Source: CADCTB01 sp963768975
GTDB taxonomy: Bacteria; Actinomycetota; Acidimicrobiia; Acidimicrobiales; AC-14
DNA length: 64,000 nt
Assembly (NCBI GenBank): GCA_963768975.1
Contig: CAVYKB010000013.1
Span: forward strand, 62,001-126,000
Direction of reading: 5' to 3'
Shown: piece after piece, positions 15,949-25,133 of the stretch
How the letters are laid out: the number at the start of each line of letters is the position of its first letter
Position numbering within the stretch: position 1 is the first letter of the stretch
Notes under the pieces: generated by a model
Told to the model about the DNA's origin: nothing
Database searches by the model: none
The model's input: only the letters and a program-made list of their open reading frames with translations
Translations under genes and position numbers: made by a program

Positions 15949-18483
15949 CTACTCTTGGGAGATGGCCGCCAGCACGTCGAGTCGGGCGGCCCGCCGGGCC
16001 GGGAACACGGCGGCGATTACGCCGGCGATCCCGGCGAGGATGACGTAGGTCAGGAGCTGGCCCCCGGGCACGACCACTGCGCCGATGCCCTCGTCGGCCA
16101 GGGCCTCGACGATGGCGTACCCGAACAGCACCCCCACGGCCAAGCCGAGGATGGCGCCCATCACCGCGATGATCACCGACTCGCCCCGGATCATCGACCG
16201 CACCTGCCGGCGTGACATGCCGACCGCCCGCAGGAGACCCAGCTCGCGGGTCCGTTCGAAGATCGACAGGGCGAGGGTGTTCACGATCCCGAACAGGGCG
16301 ATGAAGATCGACAGCATGAGGAGGGCGGTGATGAGTCCCAGGATCTGGTCGACCTGGTCCTCCTGCTGCTCCTTGAACTCGGCCTGGTCGCGCAGCTCCA
16401 CGTTGGGGAACTCCTCTGTCACCCCCTCGACCGCCGCCCGGGACACGGCTGGCGGGACGCCCTCGCGGGCCGTGACCAGGACGGCGAAGTCCAGCCGATC
16501 GGTGAAGTTGGCTTCGAAGGTGCCGGTCGACACCAGATAGCTGCCCAGGAGCTGGTTCTCGGCGAACGTACCGGCGATGCGTAGCTGCGTGTCGCCGGTG
16601 CGGGCGAACGTCATCGGGAGCATGCCCCCGACCTGGAGGTTCTGTTCAGCGAGCTCTTCCTCGGCGACGAAGATCTCTCCCCGGGCCAGCCCCCCCACGT
16701 CGCCGGCCGTCACCTCGAACTTGAGCACCTGGCCGACGGTTGCCGGGTCGGCGGCGAAGAGCGACCGTCCCTGGCCGTCCGACCGCCATTGGCCGGTCTG
16801 GAGTGCCGACACCGCAGCGAGCTCGGGCAGCCGGGCCAGCCGGGGCGCCAGGTCGGTGCTGATGCTGGGCAGGAAGTTCGCCGTGCTGACGATGTAGTCG
16901 GCGGCCAGGTAGTCGTCGACGATCTCGGCCGCCGACGCCTTGATTGATTCCGCCAGCACGCTCACGCATGCCACCAGGCCCAGCCCCACGGTGAGGGCGG
17001 CCGACGTGGCCGCTGTCCGCCGTGGGTTGCGCATGGCGTTCTGGCGGCCGAGCTTGCCGGACATGCCGGCGATGCGCGGGAACGGAGCGCCGATCACCCG
17101 GGCCAGGGGCCGGGCCGCCGCCGGGCTGAGCAGGGCGACGCCCACGAAGACGAGCGCGGCACCCAGCCCCACCAACCCCAACGTGCCCCCGAACAGCCCG
17201 GCGAGGAGAGCGGCCATGCCCAGGGCGAACACCACGGCGCCGGCCAGCGACCGCCGGCGCAGCGAGCCTCCGTGGTCCTCGGCGCCGCCCCGCAGGGCGG
17301 CCATCGGGGGGATCTTCGACGCCCGGCGGGCGGGCGAGACCGACGAGAGCACCGTCACGCCGACACCGACCACGAACGAGGCGATGATCGTGCGGGGCTT
17401 GAGCACCACGCCCGACGCGGGCAGGTCGATCCCGAACGCCTTCAAGAGGCTCTGGAGGCCGATGGCGACCAGCACCCCGAGGGAGAGGCCGACGATCGCC
17501 GCGAACAGGCCCACGGCGAAGGCCTCGATGATGACCGACGTCATGACCTGGCGCCGGCTGGCGCCCAGGGCCCGCAGCAGGGCCAGCTCCCGGGTGCGCT
17601 GGGCCACCAGGATCGAGAACGTGTTCAGGATGATGAACCCGCCGACGAACAGGGCGATCCCGGCGAACACCAGCAGGGCGGTGCTGAAGAACCCGAGGGC
17701 CTGACCGACCGCCTCGGCGCTCTCGTCGGCCACCTCCTTGCTGGTGACGACCTCCACGTCGGCGGGCAGCGTCCCGACGAGGCGGTCGCGCAGCGCCACC
17801 GCACCCACGCCATCGGCGGCCTTGATCTCGATGCTGTCGTAGCGGCCGACCTTGCCGAACACCCGCTGGGCCGTCGCTTCCTCGAAGATGGCGAGGGTGG
17901 CGCCGGCCAGGTTGTCGGCCTCGCCGAAGCCGGTGATGCCCACCACGGTGAACTCCTGGGTCGGGCCCCTGAACAACACGGTGACCAGATCGCCCACCGC
18001 GAACTTGTGCATGCGGGCGGTGACCGCGTCGACGACCACCTCGCCGTCGCGCTGAGGTTCCCGCCCCGAGCGCAGCTGGAGCGGGGACAGGCCGGGCTCG
18101 GTCCAGTTGAAGCCCAACGTCGGCGCCCCGCCGCTGGCGACGGCCTTGCCCTCCTTGTCGACGAACTGGGCGTAGCCCGTGACCGTGCCGTCGGCCGCCT
18201 GCACGCCCGGCGTCCGGCGCACGGTGTCGATCAGCGACGCCGGCACCGTGTCACGCGAGGCGGTGTCGAAGCCGCCGGCGTCGTCGCCGAAGCCCGAGAC
18301 GGCGCGCACGGTGAGGTCGGTGCCGGCGGAGATCTCCGTAAAGAGCGTGTCGAAGGTCTTGTTGATGGTGTCGGTGAGCACGAAGGTGCCGGCGACGAAG
18401 GCCACGCCCAGCACCACCGCCAGCGCGGTGAGGAAGAGCCGGAGCTTGTGGGCCATGATGCCCTTGAGGGAAGCGAGCAGCAC
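15949..18483 (-). CDS. FtsX-like ABC transporter permease (MacB/LolE type)
   Basis: The 844-residue protein has the duplicated FtsX permease layout. An N-terminal membrane helix (LRLFLTALAVVLGVAFVAGTFVL) precedes a large extracytoplasmic domain. Three helices follow in the middle, then a second copy of the unit with RNAMRNPRRTAATSAALTVG and a final three-helix block (VDQILGLITALLMLSIFIALFGI onward). The motif RELALLRALGASRRQV and its second copy RELGLLRAVGMSRRQV are the cytoplasmic coupling helices. It starts at a GTG 3 nt after the stop of its ATPase gene. Together they form a MacB/LolCDE-type mechanotransmission complex whose substrate is unknown. Confidence 0.92.
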   Translation of the reverse strand: MLLASLKGIMAHKLRLFLTALAVVLGVAFVAGTFVLTDTINKTFDTLFTEISAGTDLTVRAVSGFGDDAGGFDTASRDTVPASLIDTVRRTPGVQAADGTVTGYAQFVDKEGKAVASGGAPTLGFNWTEPGLSPLQLRSGREPQRDGEVVVDAVTARMHKFAVGDLVTVLFRGPTQEFTVVGITGFGEADNLAGATLAIFEEATAQRVFGKVGRYDSIEIKAADGVGAVALRDRLVGTLPADVEVVTSKEVADESAEAVGQALGFFSTALLVFAGIALFVGGFIILNTFSILVAQRTRELALLRALGASRRQVMTSVIIEAFAVGLFAAIVGLSLGVLVAIGLQSLLKAFGIDLPASGVVLKPRTIIASFVVGVGVTVLSSVSPARRASKIPPMAALRGGAEDHGGSLRRRSLAGAVVFALGMAALLAGLFGGTLGLVGLGAALVFVGVALLSPAAARPLARVIGAPFPRIAGMSGKLGRQNAMRNPRRTAATSAALTVGLGLVACVSVLAESIKASAAEIVDDYLAADYIVSTANFLPSISTDLAPRLARLPELAAVSALQTGQWRSDGQGRSLFAADPATVGQVLKFEVTAGDVGGLARGEIFVAEEELAEQNLQVGGMLPMTFARTGDTQLRIAGTFAENQLLGSYLVSTGTFEANFTDRLDFAVLVTAREGVPPAVSRAAVEGVTEEFPNVELRDQAEFKEQQEDQVDQILGLITALLMLSIFIALFGIVNTLALSIFERTRELGLLRAVGMSRRQVRSMIRGESVIIAVMGAILGLAVGVLFGYAIVEALADEGIGAVVVPGGQLLTYVILAGIAGVIAAVFPARRAARLDVLAAISQE

Positions 18484-18486
18484 GGC

Positions 18487-19242
18487 TCAGTCCCCGAAGC
18501 TCTTCATGCGGTCGAGCACCCGGTCGGCGGTTGGCGCGGTCATCTCGTCGACGATCCGCCCGTCGCCCAGGAAGACCACCCGCTCGGCATAGGAGGCGGC
18601 CACCGGGTCGTGGGTCACCATGACGACGGTCTGGTCGAAGTCCTGCACCGACGACCGGAGGAATTCGAGGATCTCGGCGCCGGACCGGGAGTCGAGGTTG
18701 CCGGTGGGCTCGTCGGCGAACACGATGCTCGGGCGCGACGCCAGGGCCCTGGCTGCTGCCACCCTTTGCTGCTGGCCGCCGGAGAGCTCCGAGGGCCGAT
18801 GCGACAGGCGGGGCCGCAGGCCGACGGTGTCGATGATGCGGTTCACCCACGCCTCGTCGGGCTTGCGGCCGGCGATGTCCATGGGGAGGGTGATGTTCTC
18901 CACCGCGGTCAGCGTCGGCACCAGGTTGTACGCCTGGAAGATGAAGCCGACGTGGTCCCGGCGCAGGCGGGTCAGCTCCTTGTCGTTGAGGCTGTTGAGC
19001 TCCACGTCGCCGACGAAGACCTGGCCGGAGGTGATGCTGTCGAGGCCGGCCATGCAGTGCATGAGGGTGGACTTTCCCGAGCCAGAAGGCCCCATGATGG
19101 CGCTGAACTGGCCGGGGGCGAAGTCGACGGAGACCCCGTCGAGGGCGCGGACGGCGGCGTCGCCCTTGCCGTAGACCTTGGTGACGTTCACCGCCCGCGC
19201 CGCTGGGGAGGAGCTGGCAGGTTCTTGCATGGAGGCGCTCAT
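18487..19242 (-). CDS. ABC transporter ATP-binding protein (LolD/MacB type)
   Basis: The 251-residue ATPase has Walker A GPSGSGKST, Q-loop FIFQAYNLVPTL, signature LSGGQQQRVA, Walker B VFADEPTGNLD and the switch His in VMVTHDP. The EPTGNLDS form is typical of the MacB/LolD/FtsE class, which pairs with the FtsX-like permease encoded next. The start at 19242 overlaps the upstream stop (ATGA). An internal ATG at 19230 is possible but would lose the overlap. Confidence 0.92.
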   Translation of the reverse strand: MSASMQEPASSSPAARAVNVTKVYGKGDAAVRALDGVSVDFAPGQFSAIMGPSGSGKSTLMHCMAGLDSITSGQVFVGDVELNSLNDKELTRLRRDHVGFIFQAYNLVPTLTAVENITLPMDIAGRKPDEAWVNRIIDTVGLRPRLSHRPSELSGGQQQRVAAARALASRPSIVFADEPTGNLDSRSGAEILEFLRSSVQDFDQTVVMVTHDPVAASYAERVVFLGDGRIVDEMTAPTADRVLDRMKSFGD

Positions 19243-20012
19243 TTCTTGACGGAGTCCCATCTGAAGAGGCGGACGGCGAGGACGGACCCGGCGACGGTCC
19301 AGGCGAGGAGGCCCCACAGGTCGCCACCGTTGAAGCCGAGCCCGGTCGTGCGGGGATCGAAGGCGTACTGGAGCCCGTCGGCCAGCTGCTGCATTGGGAA
19401 CAGCTTGGCCACCGACGTCAGCCACTGTGGCGCGTCGTCGAGCGGGAAGAAGATGCCCGACACGAACAGGAGCGGGAAGATCGAGAAGTTCACGATCGCC
19501 GGCGCGGCGTCGGCGTTGGGGCACAGGCCGCTGACGGCCAGGCCCAGGGCGCAGAAGCAGGCGGCGCCGAGGACCAGGGTGACGAACAGGCCGGGCGACG
19601 TGCCGGGGCGGAAGTCCACGCCGAACGCGATGACGCCCAGCCCCACGGTGAGCAGGAACAGTAGGAAGGTGATGACGACCGACGAACCGACCTGGCCGGC
19701 GAGGTAGGCCCAGGTCGGAACCGGGGTGCCGCGCACCCGCTTGAGGATGCCGAAGTCGCGGTTGGTCGTCATGCGGATGGCCAGGTTGGTGTAGCAGGCC
19801 GAGATCAGGCCGAAGGCGAGGATTCCCGGCACGAAGAACGTGACAAAGGAGATGTTGCCCCGCTCTTCGAGGCGGGCGCCGGAGTTCAGCGTCGAGAAGA
19901 TCACGAGGAACAACAGCGGGAAGGCGAAGGTGAAGACGGCGCCGGCCGGGTTGCGCCAGAACGCCTTTTGCTCGAACCGGAGCTGGCGGGCGGCGATCGA
20001 GAGGTCACTCAT
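19239..20012 (-). CDS. ABC-2 type transporter permease
   Basis: The 257-residue protein carries an ABC-2 membrane domain with six helices, beginning after RQLRFEQKAFWRNP. The loop NFSIFPLLFVSGIFFPL and the C-terminal LLAWTVAGSVLAVRLFRW fit the family. Its start overlaps the end of the upstream ATPase gene by 8 nt. The pair resembles DrrAB-type exporters of drugs, lipids or polysaccharides. Confidence 0.9.
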   Translation of the reverse strand: MSDLSIAARQLRFEQKAFWRNPAGAVFTFAFPLLFLVIFSTLNSGARLEERGNISFVTFFVPGILAFGLISACYTNLAIRMTTNRDFGILKRVRGTPVPTWAYLAGQVGSSVVITFLLFLLTVGLGVIAFGVDFRPGTSPGLFVTLVLGAACFCALGLAVSGLCPNADAAPAIVNFSIFPLLFVSGIFFPLDDAPQWLTSVAKLFPMQQLADGLQYAFDPRTTGLGFNGGDLWGLLAWTVAGSVLAVRLFRWDSVKK

Positions 20013-20898
20013 TGGTCGCGGTGAGCTCCAGGTAGACGTCCTCGAGCGTGGGGCGGGCGACAGTGAGGCCGTCCAGCGTCACACCCCTCTCGAGCGCCCA
20101 GCCGGTCAGCGTGTGCAGGGTGGCGGTGGGATCCGCGGAGCGGACGACCACGCCCCGGCCGTTGGTGGTGACCGTAGCGGCACGCAGGTCGGGGAGGTCG
20201 AGGGCCGGCGTTGGAGAGAAGCGGATCTCGGTGGCGTTGTCGCGGCCGGAGAGGCGGTCGGGTGGGCCCTCGGCCACGATGCGGCCGGCGGCGATGACGG
20301 CCACCCGATCGGCGAGATGCTGGGCCTCGTCCATGTAGTGGGTGGTGAGGAAGACGGTCTTGCCCAGGTCCCGCAGGTTGCGGACGATGTCCCATGCCTC
20401 CCGGCGGGCGGTGGGGTCGAAGCCGGTGGTGGGCTCGTCGAGGAAGACCAGCTCGGGGTCGCCGGCCAGCCCGAGGGCCAGGTCGAGGCGCCGGCGCTGG
20501 CCTCCGGAGAGCTGCTTGACCACCTCGTTGCGCTTCTCCTCCAGCCCGACGAGCGCCAGCAGCTCCTCGACCGGGCGGGGCCGCGGGTAGTACCCGCAGT
20601 ACAGCTCCAGCACCTCGGCCACCCGCAGGAACCGCTCCACGCCGGTCTCCTGGAGCACGATGCCGATCCGCTCCCGCAGGCGCCGTTCGCCCCGGGCCGG
20701 GTCGTGGCCGAGCACCTCCACCTCGCCGGCCGAGCGCCGGCGGTAGCCCTCGAGGATCTCGACGATCGTTGTCTTGCCGGCGCCATTGGGGCCCAGGAAG
20801 CCGAAGACCTCGCCCTCGGCCACGTCGAAGTCGACGCCCCGCACGGCTTCGATCGTCCCGTAGGACTTCCGGAGGTCCCGGACACGGATGGCCGGCAT
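20005..20898 (-). CDS. ABC-2 exporter ATP-binding protein (DrrA/CcmA type)
   Basis: The 297-residue ATPase shows Walker A GPNGAGKTT, signature LSGGQRRRLDLA, Walker B LVFLDEPTTGFDP and the switch His in TTHYMDEA. The C-terminal extension of about 80 residues is typical of DrrA-like subunits. AGAGGAG lies just before the ATG. It leads a four-gene operon with an ABC-2 permease and then a separate MacB-type system, so two export machines share one transcript. Confidence 0.93.
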   Translation of the reverse strand: MPAIRVRDLRKSYGTIEAVRGVDFDVAEGEVFGFLGPNGAGKTTIVEILEGYRRRSAGEVEVLGHDPARGERRLRERIGIVLQETGVERFLRVAEVLELYCGYYPRPRPVEELLALVGLEEKRNEVVKQLSGGQRRRLDLALGLAGDPELVFLDEPTTGFDPTARREAWDIVRNLRDLGKTVFLTTHYMDEAQHLADRVAVIAAGRIVAEGPPDRLSGRDNATEIRFSPTPALDLPDLRAATVTTNGRGVVVRSADPTATLHTLTGWALERGVTLDGLTVARPTLEDVYLELTATNE

Positions 20899-20968
20899 GG
20901 ACAGCTCCTCTGCGGCGGTGTCTCTTGGTTGGCGTGCTCCCAGCCGCCGCCGACTGTACCGAGGATCG

Positions 20969-20974
20969 TACGAT
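20969..20974 (+). promoter_or_regulatory. Leaderless -10 element for the SRAP gene
   Basis: The hexamer TACGAT fits TAnnnT and ends 7 nt before ATG 20982. Transcription would then begin at that ATG, giving a protein starting Met-Cys. An upstream in-frame ATG (20973) would overlap the hexamer itself. Confidence 0.5.
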
Positions 20975-20981
20975 GTATGGC

Positions 20982-21671
20982 ATGTGCGGGCGCATCGTGG
21001 TCACCAGACCGGTCGACGTTCTGGCCGCCTATTTCGGCGCCGGCGAGGTGGTGGCGCCCGAGCGCGAGCCGAGCTGGAACGTGGCGCCCGGCGCCGAGAT
21101 CCCGGCTGTGGCTCAGACCCGCACCGGGCGCCGGCTCGGGACGATGCGGTGGGGGCTGGTCCCGTCCTGGTCCAACGATCCCGGCGCCGGCCCCCGCCCG
21201 ACCAACGCCAGGGTCGAGAGCATCCTCGACAAGGCCCACTTCGCCGAGTCCCTGGAACGCCGGCGCTGCCTGGTAGTCGTCGATGGCTTCTACGAGTGGC
21301 GCCGGCCCGCCGGCGGGCCGAAGCAGCCCTACCTGCTCGACCTGGCCGACGGCTCCGGCGAACCCTTCGCCCTGGCCGCCATCTGGGACCGCAACGCTGG
21401 CGAGGTGAGCTGCGCGGTGGTGACCGGTCCGGCGGACGAGAACCTGGCGTGGCTGCACGACCGCATGCCCGTCCGCCTCCGGGCCGACCAGTGGGACCAG
21501 TGGCTCGACCCGGCCAGCAGCGATGTAGGTGCCCTCGTCGCCATGCTGGAGGCGCCGGCGACGGTGGCCCTGCGGGCCCGCCCCGTTGGCACCCGGGTCA
21601 ACAGCACCCGCAACGACGGCCCCGATCTCGTCGAGGTGCTTTCCGGCGAGATCCAGCCCCAGCTGCTGTGA
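20982..21671 (+). CDS. SRAP-domain abasic-site protein (YedK/HMCES family)
   Basis: The 229-residue protein has the SRAP signature: MCGRIVV at the N-terminus, the NARVES segment, VVDGFYEWR with the catalytic Glu, and LHDRMPV with the conserved His. SRAP proteins form a thiazolidine DNA-protein crosslink at abasic sites through Cys2, which must become the N-terminal residue. That requirement favours ATG 20982 over ATG 20973, which would add Met-Tyr-Gly. A leaderless promoter hexamer at 20969-20974 agrees. A GAGG at 20961 would instead suit the upstream ATG, so the start is not fully settled. The next gene overlaps the stop (GTGA). Confidence 0.92.
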   Translation: MCGRIVVTRPVDVLAAYFGAGEVVAPEREPSWNVAPGAEIPAVAQTRTGRRLGTMRWGLVPSWSNDPGAGPRPTNARVESILDKAHFAESLERRRCLVVVDGFYEWRRPAGGPKQPYLLDLADGSGEPFALAAIWDRNAGEVSCAVVTGPADENLAWLHDRMPVRLRADQWDQWLDPASSDVGALVAMLEAPATVALRARPVGTRVNSTRNDGPDLVEVLSGEIQPQLL

Positions 21672-22525
21672 CCAGGCCCGGCAGCCGGACGCCGCGCCGG
21701 GTGGTGGTGATCGAGGACGGCCGGGCAACGACCCGCGCCGACCACCTTGCCACCGAGGAACCGCTGGAGATCCGGCTGGTGGTCGCCGGCGTGCCCCACA
21801 CCGTCGCCGTCACCATGCGCACGCCGGGCGCCGACTTCGAGCTGGCCGTGGGGTTCCTGTTCTCCGAAGGGATCATCGGGGGCCGCGGCGACGTCCGCCG
21901 GGTCACCTACTGCACCGATGCCGACGCCGAGCAGCGCTACAACATCGTGAACGTCGAGCTGGCCGGCGCCGCCGCCCCCGACCTGCGCTCGCTGGAGCGC
22001 CATTTCTTCACCAACAGCGCATGCGGGGTGTGCGGCAAGGCCACTCTCGACGCGCTGGAGGTGCGCTGCTCCCCGCTGACCGGCGGGCCGCAGCTGCCGG
22101 TCGACGTTTTGTACGGGCTGCCGGACCGCCTGCGCAGCGCGCAGGGCCTGTTCGACTCGACGGGCGGGATCCACGCCGCCGGCCTGTTCACCGCCGGCGG
22201 CGACCTGCTGGCCATCCGGGAGGACGTCGGCCGCCACAACGCCCTCGACAAGCTGATCGGCTGGGCCGTGCTGGGTGGCCGGGTGCCGCTCACCGACGGC
22301 GTGCTCCTCGTCAGCGGCCGGTCCAGCTACGAGATCCTGCAGAAGGCGATCACCGCCGGCATGGCGGTGGTGTGCGGCGTCTCAGCGCCCAGCAGCCTGG
22401 CCGTAGAGATGGCCGAGCAATTCGGCGTGACGCTCGTCGGGTTCCTGCGAGGCCGGCGGGCCAACGTCTACGCCCACGCCGGCCGCATCGCTCAGCCCGC
22501 GGGCTTGAACGCGTTCACCAGCTGA
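21668..22525 (+). CDS. fdhD: FdhD sulfurtransferase for formate dehydrogenase
   Basis: The 285-residue protein matches FdhD, which passes sulfur from a cysteine desulfurase to the molybdenum cofactor of formate dehydrogenases. The active-site CxxC is in SACGVCGKATLD. Other family segments are DFELAVGFLFSEGI, GGIHAAGLF and EDVGRHNALDKLIG, followed by SGRSSYEI. Translation begins at a GTG overlapping the stop of the SRAP gene. No formate dehydrogenase gene is in the window, so its client must be elsewhere. A cysteine desulfurase is encoded at 49680-50774 but need not be its partner. Confidence 0.95.
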   Translation: MTRPGSRTPRRVVVIEDGRATTRADHLATEEPLEIRLVVAGVPHTVAVTMRTPGADFELAVGFLFSEGIIGGRGDVRRVTYCTDADAEQRYNIVNVELAGAAAPDLRSLERHFFTNSACGVCGKATLDALEVRCSPLTGGPQLPVDVLYGLPDRLRSAQGLFDSTGGIHAAGLFTAGGDLLAIREDVGRHNALDKLIGWAVLGGRVPLTDGVLLVSGRSSYEILQKAITAGMAVVCGVSAPSSLAVEMAEQFGVTLVGFLRGRRANVYAHAGRIAQPAGLNAFTS

Positions 22526-22632
22526 ACCGCCACTGCGATGGTGGCGGCCAGCCGGTCGAGGTCGATCTCCCGGCCGTTCTGAGCCAGCACCTCGATGCCG
22601 AGGAAGGCGCCGGCGGACGCCGGCTCGCCGGC

Positions 22633-24936
22633 TCAGGACGAGCGCACGAGGTCTTCGACCATCCCGAACAGCATGGTGACCGAGTCGTAGCCGCCGTTGA
22701 TCCCGAGGGAGTCCACCAGATCGACGGCAACCGTCAGATCGAGCGTCGGGACGTAGCCGAGCAGCGTGGTCGCCCCGTAGTAGCCGATGGCGAAGAACCG
22801 GGGGTGGCCGGCGTCGTCGAGTCGGCACGGGCAGAACCCGAACGTCCCGGGGCCGAACCCGGAGATCGGATCGACGGCAGTCATGTGCAGGAAGGTCTCC
22901 TGCGTCAGGCCGGCGTGGTCGCGCAGGATGGCCGTGCCTGCAGTCAGCAGGTCGTCCAGGTTGGTCTCGATGCCCGACGTGGCGCCCCGTGGCCAGCCCG
23001 GGGCCGGCGGCAGGTGGACGGTGTCGCGGAGCTTCAGGGGTTCGAAGATCTCCTGGCGGAGCAGGTCTCCGAACGGCCGGCCGGCGACGTCCTCCAGCAG
23101 CAAGCCGAGGATCAGGAAGTTGGTACTCGAGTACAGGTACTGGACGCCGGGGTCCGCGGCCAGGGGATGGGATGCGCTGGCCATGACCGCCACCGCGGGG
23201 CCGTCGATCAGGTCGGGATTGAAGGCGTAGAGGTCGGTGTCGAGGTAGTTGATGAGGCCGCTGCTGTGGTCCAGCAGGTGCGCGACGGTGATGCCCCAGT
23301 CGTAGGGGAAGTCGGGGAGCGAGCGCAGGCGCGGCAGCTCGGCCTGCACGTCGATGCGGCCGGCCTCGGCGAAGCGGTGGACGAGCGAGGCGGTGAAGAG
23401 CTTGGTCAGCGACGCCAGCTCGATCCGGTCGGTGGCGACGACGGGCTCACCGGTGTCGGGGCGGGTGCCGCCGGCGCCGGCCCAGCGGAACCCTCGGCCG
23501 TCGACCCCCATCAGGGCGCCGCCGGCGCCGGAGTGGTCGAGCCACTTGGTCAACATGCCGTCGAGGCGGGCCACGAAGCCGGGGGCGGCGGCTGCCGTCA
23601 CCGGCTCGGCCGCCGGGGCCTCCGCCGTGCGGGGCTCGAACGTCGGCGCCGGCGGCGGCTGCGAGGGCACCGGCGGCCGGCGGGCCGACCTGGTGGCGGC
23701 CGCCGCCTCCGAGATCGGGCTTCCCCGGTCCTTGGGCACGGCGAGGACGACGCCGGCCACCGCAGCCAGCGTGGCCAGGGCGATGACGGGCCGGTTGAGC
23801 CAGCGGGGAGCGGCGGGCAGTGGCCGGCGGGCGGCGAGGTCCTCCACCCAGCCGAAGAGCTGGACGGCGACCCAGGTCCCAAAGCCGGTGAGGACGATGA
23901 GGCCGGCACCGCGCGCCGGCCCGTCGGCTCCGACCGCCTCCAGCGCGTTGAGGGCCAGGATGATCGCCGCGGTATGCCAGAGGTAGATGGTGAGCGAGCG
24001 CCGGCCGATGGCCCGGACCGCGGCACCGACGCGCGGGCCGCTCGCCGCCCGGGTGAGCAGGTCGCGGCCGGCGAGGGCCAGGGACAGCCAGGCGGCGCCC
24101 ACGAAGAGGTGCATCGGGTGGCTGTTGTTCACGACGCCGAGCGGGACGGGCTGAGTGAGCCGCCACGCCGTCGCCGCTGCGGCGGCCACGACGGCGACCA
24201 CGACCCAGCCGCGACGGGAGACGGTGTGAAAGCCGCGATCGCGGTGGACGAAACCGGCCATGAGGAACACCGAGTACAGGACGAGGTCGCCGGCGGCCCA
24301 CGTGGTGGCGTGGTGGGTGGCCAGGAAGCCGCCCTGGCGGGCCAGCACGTCGATCACGAACACGCCGACCATCGGCACCATCAGGGAGCGGGCGCCGGCC
24401 CGCCGGACGGCCCGCAGCAGCAGGGGTGAGGCCAACAGCAGCCAGACCAGCGTCCGCAGGTACCAGAGGTGCGACGACAGCCAGCCGCCTTCCCAGGCCG
24501 AGCCGTGCGGGTCGGCGAGGGGGAACAACCACAGCAGTGCCCGGTGGATCGGGAGGTCGGTGCCCATGCGGGCGGCGGCGACGGCCATCGCCAGCCAGGC
24601 CACGGCGGTGAAGGCCCACAGGGGGATGAGCAGCCTGCGGAAGCGGTCGGCGAGGACGGTGCCCGGAGACCGCCGGTTCATCGACTTGGCCAGCAGGCTG
24701 CCGGTGACGAAGAACATGGCCGGCATGGCGGCGACGAAGTAGGTGATTGTCGCCACGCCGAAGGCGTGCCAGGCCACCACCCGCAGGATGGCGATGGCTC
24801 GGATCGCGTCGAGGAAAAGCTCTCGCTCGCCTACTGCCGGGGCCCTGCCGCCCTGCGCCGCCACCTTGATACCTGAAGGGTACTCCCTTGGATTTCGGGG
24901 TTCAGCGCAACACCCGGGATCCTTCTCCACCATCAT
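22633..24936 (-). CDS. Acyltransferase 3 fused to a beta-lactamase-like serine hydrolase
   Basis: The 767-residue protein has two parts. The N-terminal half is an acyltransferase 3 (OafA/OpgC-like) membrane domain of about ten helices, opening with FLDAIRAIAILRVVAWHAFG. The C-terminal half is a beta-lactamase/PBP-like serine hydrolase with S-x-x-K (ASLTK). The second motif is YSS where Y-x-N is usual, and no clear H/K-x-G motif is seen, so catalysis may be altered. A role in acylating and trimming cell-surface glycans is inference. The ATG at 24936 has AGGTG 6 nt upstream; earlier in-frame starts lack support. After its TGA the same frame stays open for about 46 codons with more than 90 percent G or C at third positions. 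Confidence 0.85.
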   Translation of the reverse strand: MMVEKDPGCCAEPRNPREYPSGIKVAAQGGRAPAVGERELFLDAIRAIAILRVVAWHAFGVATITYFVAAMPAMFFVTGSLLAKSMNRRSPGTVLADRFRRLLIPLWAFTAVAWLAMAVAAARMGTDLPIHRALLWLFPLADPHGSAWEGGWLSSHLWYLRTLVWLLLASPLLLRAVRRAGARSLMVPMVGVFVIDVLARQGGFLATHHATTWAAGDLVLYSVFLMAGFVHRDRGFHTVSRRGWVVVAVVAAAAATAWRLTQPVPLGVVNNSHPMHLFVGAAWLSLALAGRDLLTRAASGPRVGAAVRAIGRRSLTIYLWHTAAIILALNALEAVGADGPARGAGLIVLTGFGTWVAVQLFGWVEDLAARRPLPAAPRWLNRPVIALATLAAVAGVVLAVPKDRGSPISEAAAATRSARRPPVPSQPPPAPTFEPRTAEAPAAEPVTAAAAPGFVARLDGMLTKWLDHSGAGGALMGVDGRGFRWAGAGGTRPDTGEPVVATDRIELASLTKLFTASLVHRFAEAGRIDVQAELPRLRSLPDFPYDWGITVAHLLDHSSGLINYLDTDLYAFNPDLIDGPAVAVMASASHPLAADPGVQYLYSSTNFLILGLLLEDVAGRPFGDLLRQEIFEPLKLRDTVHLPPAPGWPRGATSGIETNLDDLLTAGTAILRDHAGLTQETFLHMTAVDPISGFGPGTFGFCPCRLDDAGHPRFFAIGYYGATTLLGYVPTLDLTVAVDLVDSLGINGGYDSVTMLFGMVEDLVRSS

Positions 24937-25133
24937 TGTCGTCACCTGGATCCTGCGGATGCCGGAGCGCAGACCGACGGCGCCGATGAAGTGAGGGTGG
25001 CGCGCGGACCTCCCCAGCTCCCAGCGCCAGTCGCCGGCATACTGGCACAGACCTGTTGCATTGCGCACCACTTCGCCTCGGCAGGTCGACTTCGTGACAT
25101 CTGCGGCGCGATGTGGTTGCGTGTACGGAAGGA

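Noticed and set aside
17272..19707. Open frame of 811 codons on the plus strand
   Set aside because: It is the complement of the FtsX, ATPase and ABC-2 permease genes. Its residues are rich in Gly, Arg, Asp and His without a domain, as expected for a shadow in GC-rich DNA.
22499..22635. Selenocysteine at the TGA ending the acyltransferase fusion
   Set aside because: The nearby fdhD makes Sec tempting, but the host protein is not a selenoprotein type and no SECIS-like hairpin is evident after the TGA.
21529..24429. Open frame of 966 codons on the plus strand
   Set aside because: It crosses fdhD in the wrong frame and then runs antisense to the acyltransferase fusion. No domain is recognisable.
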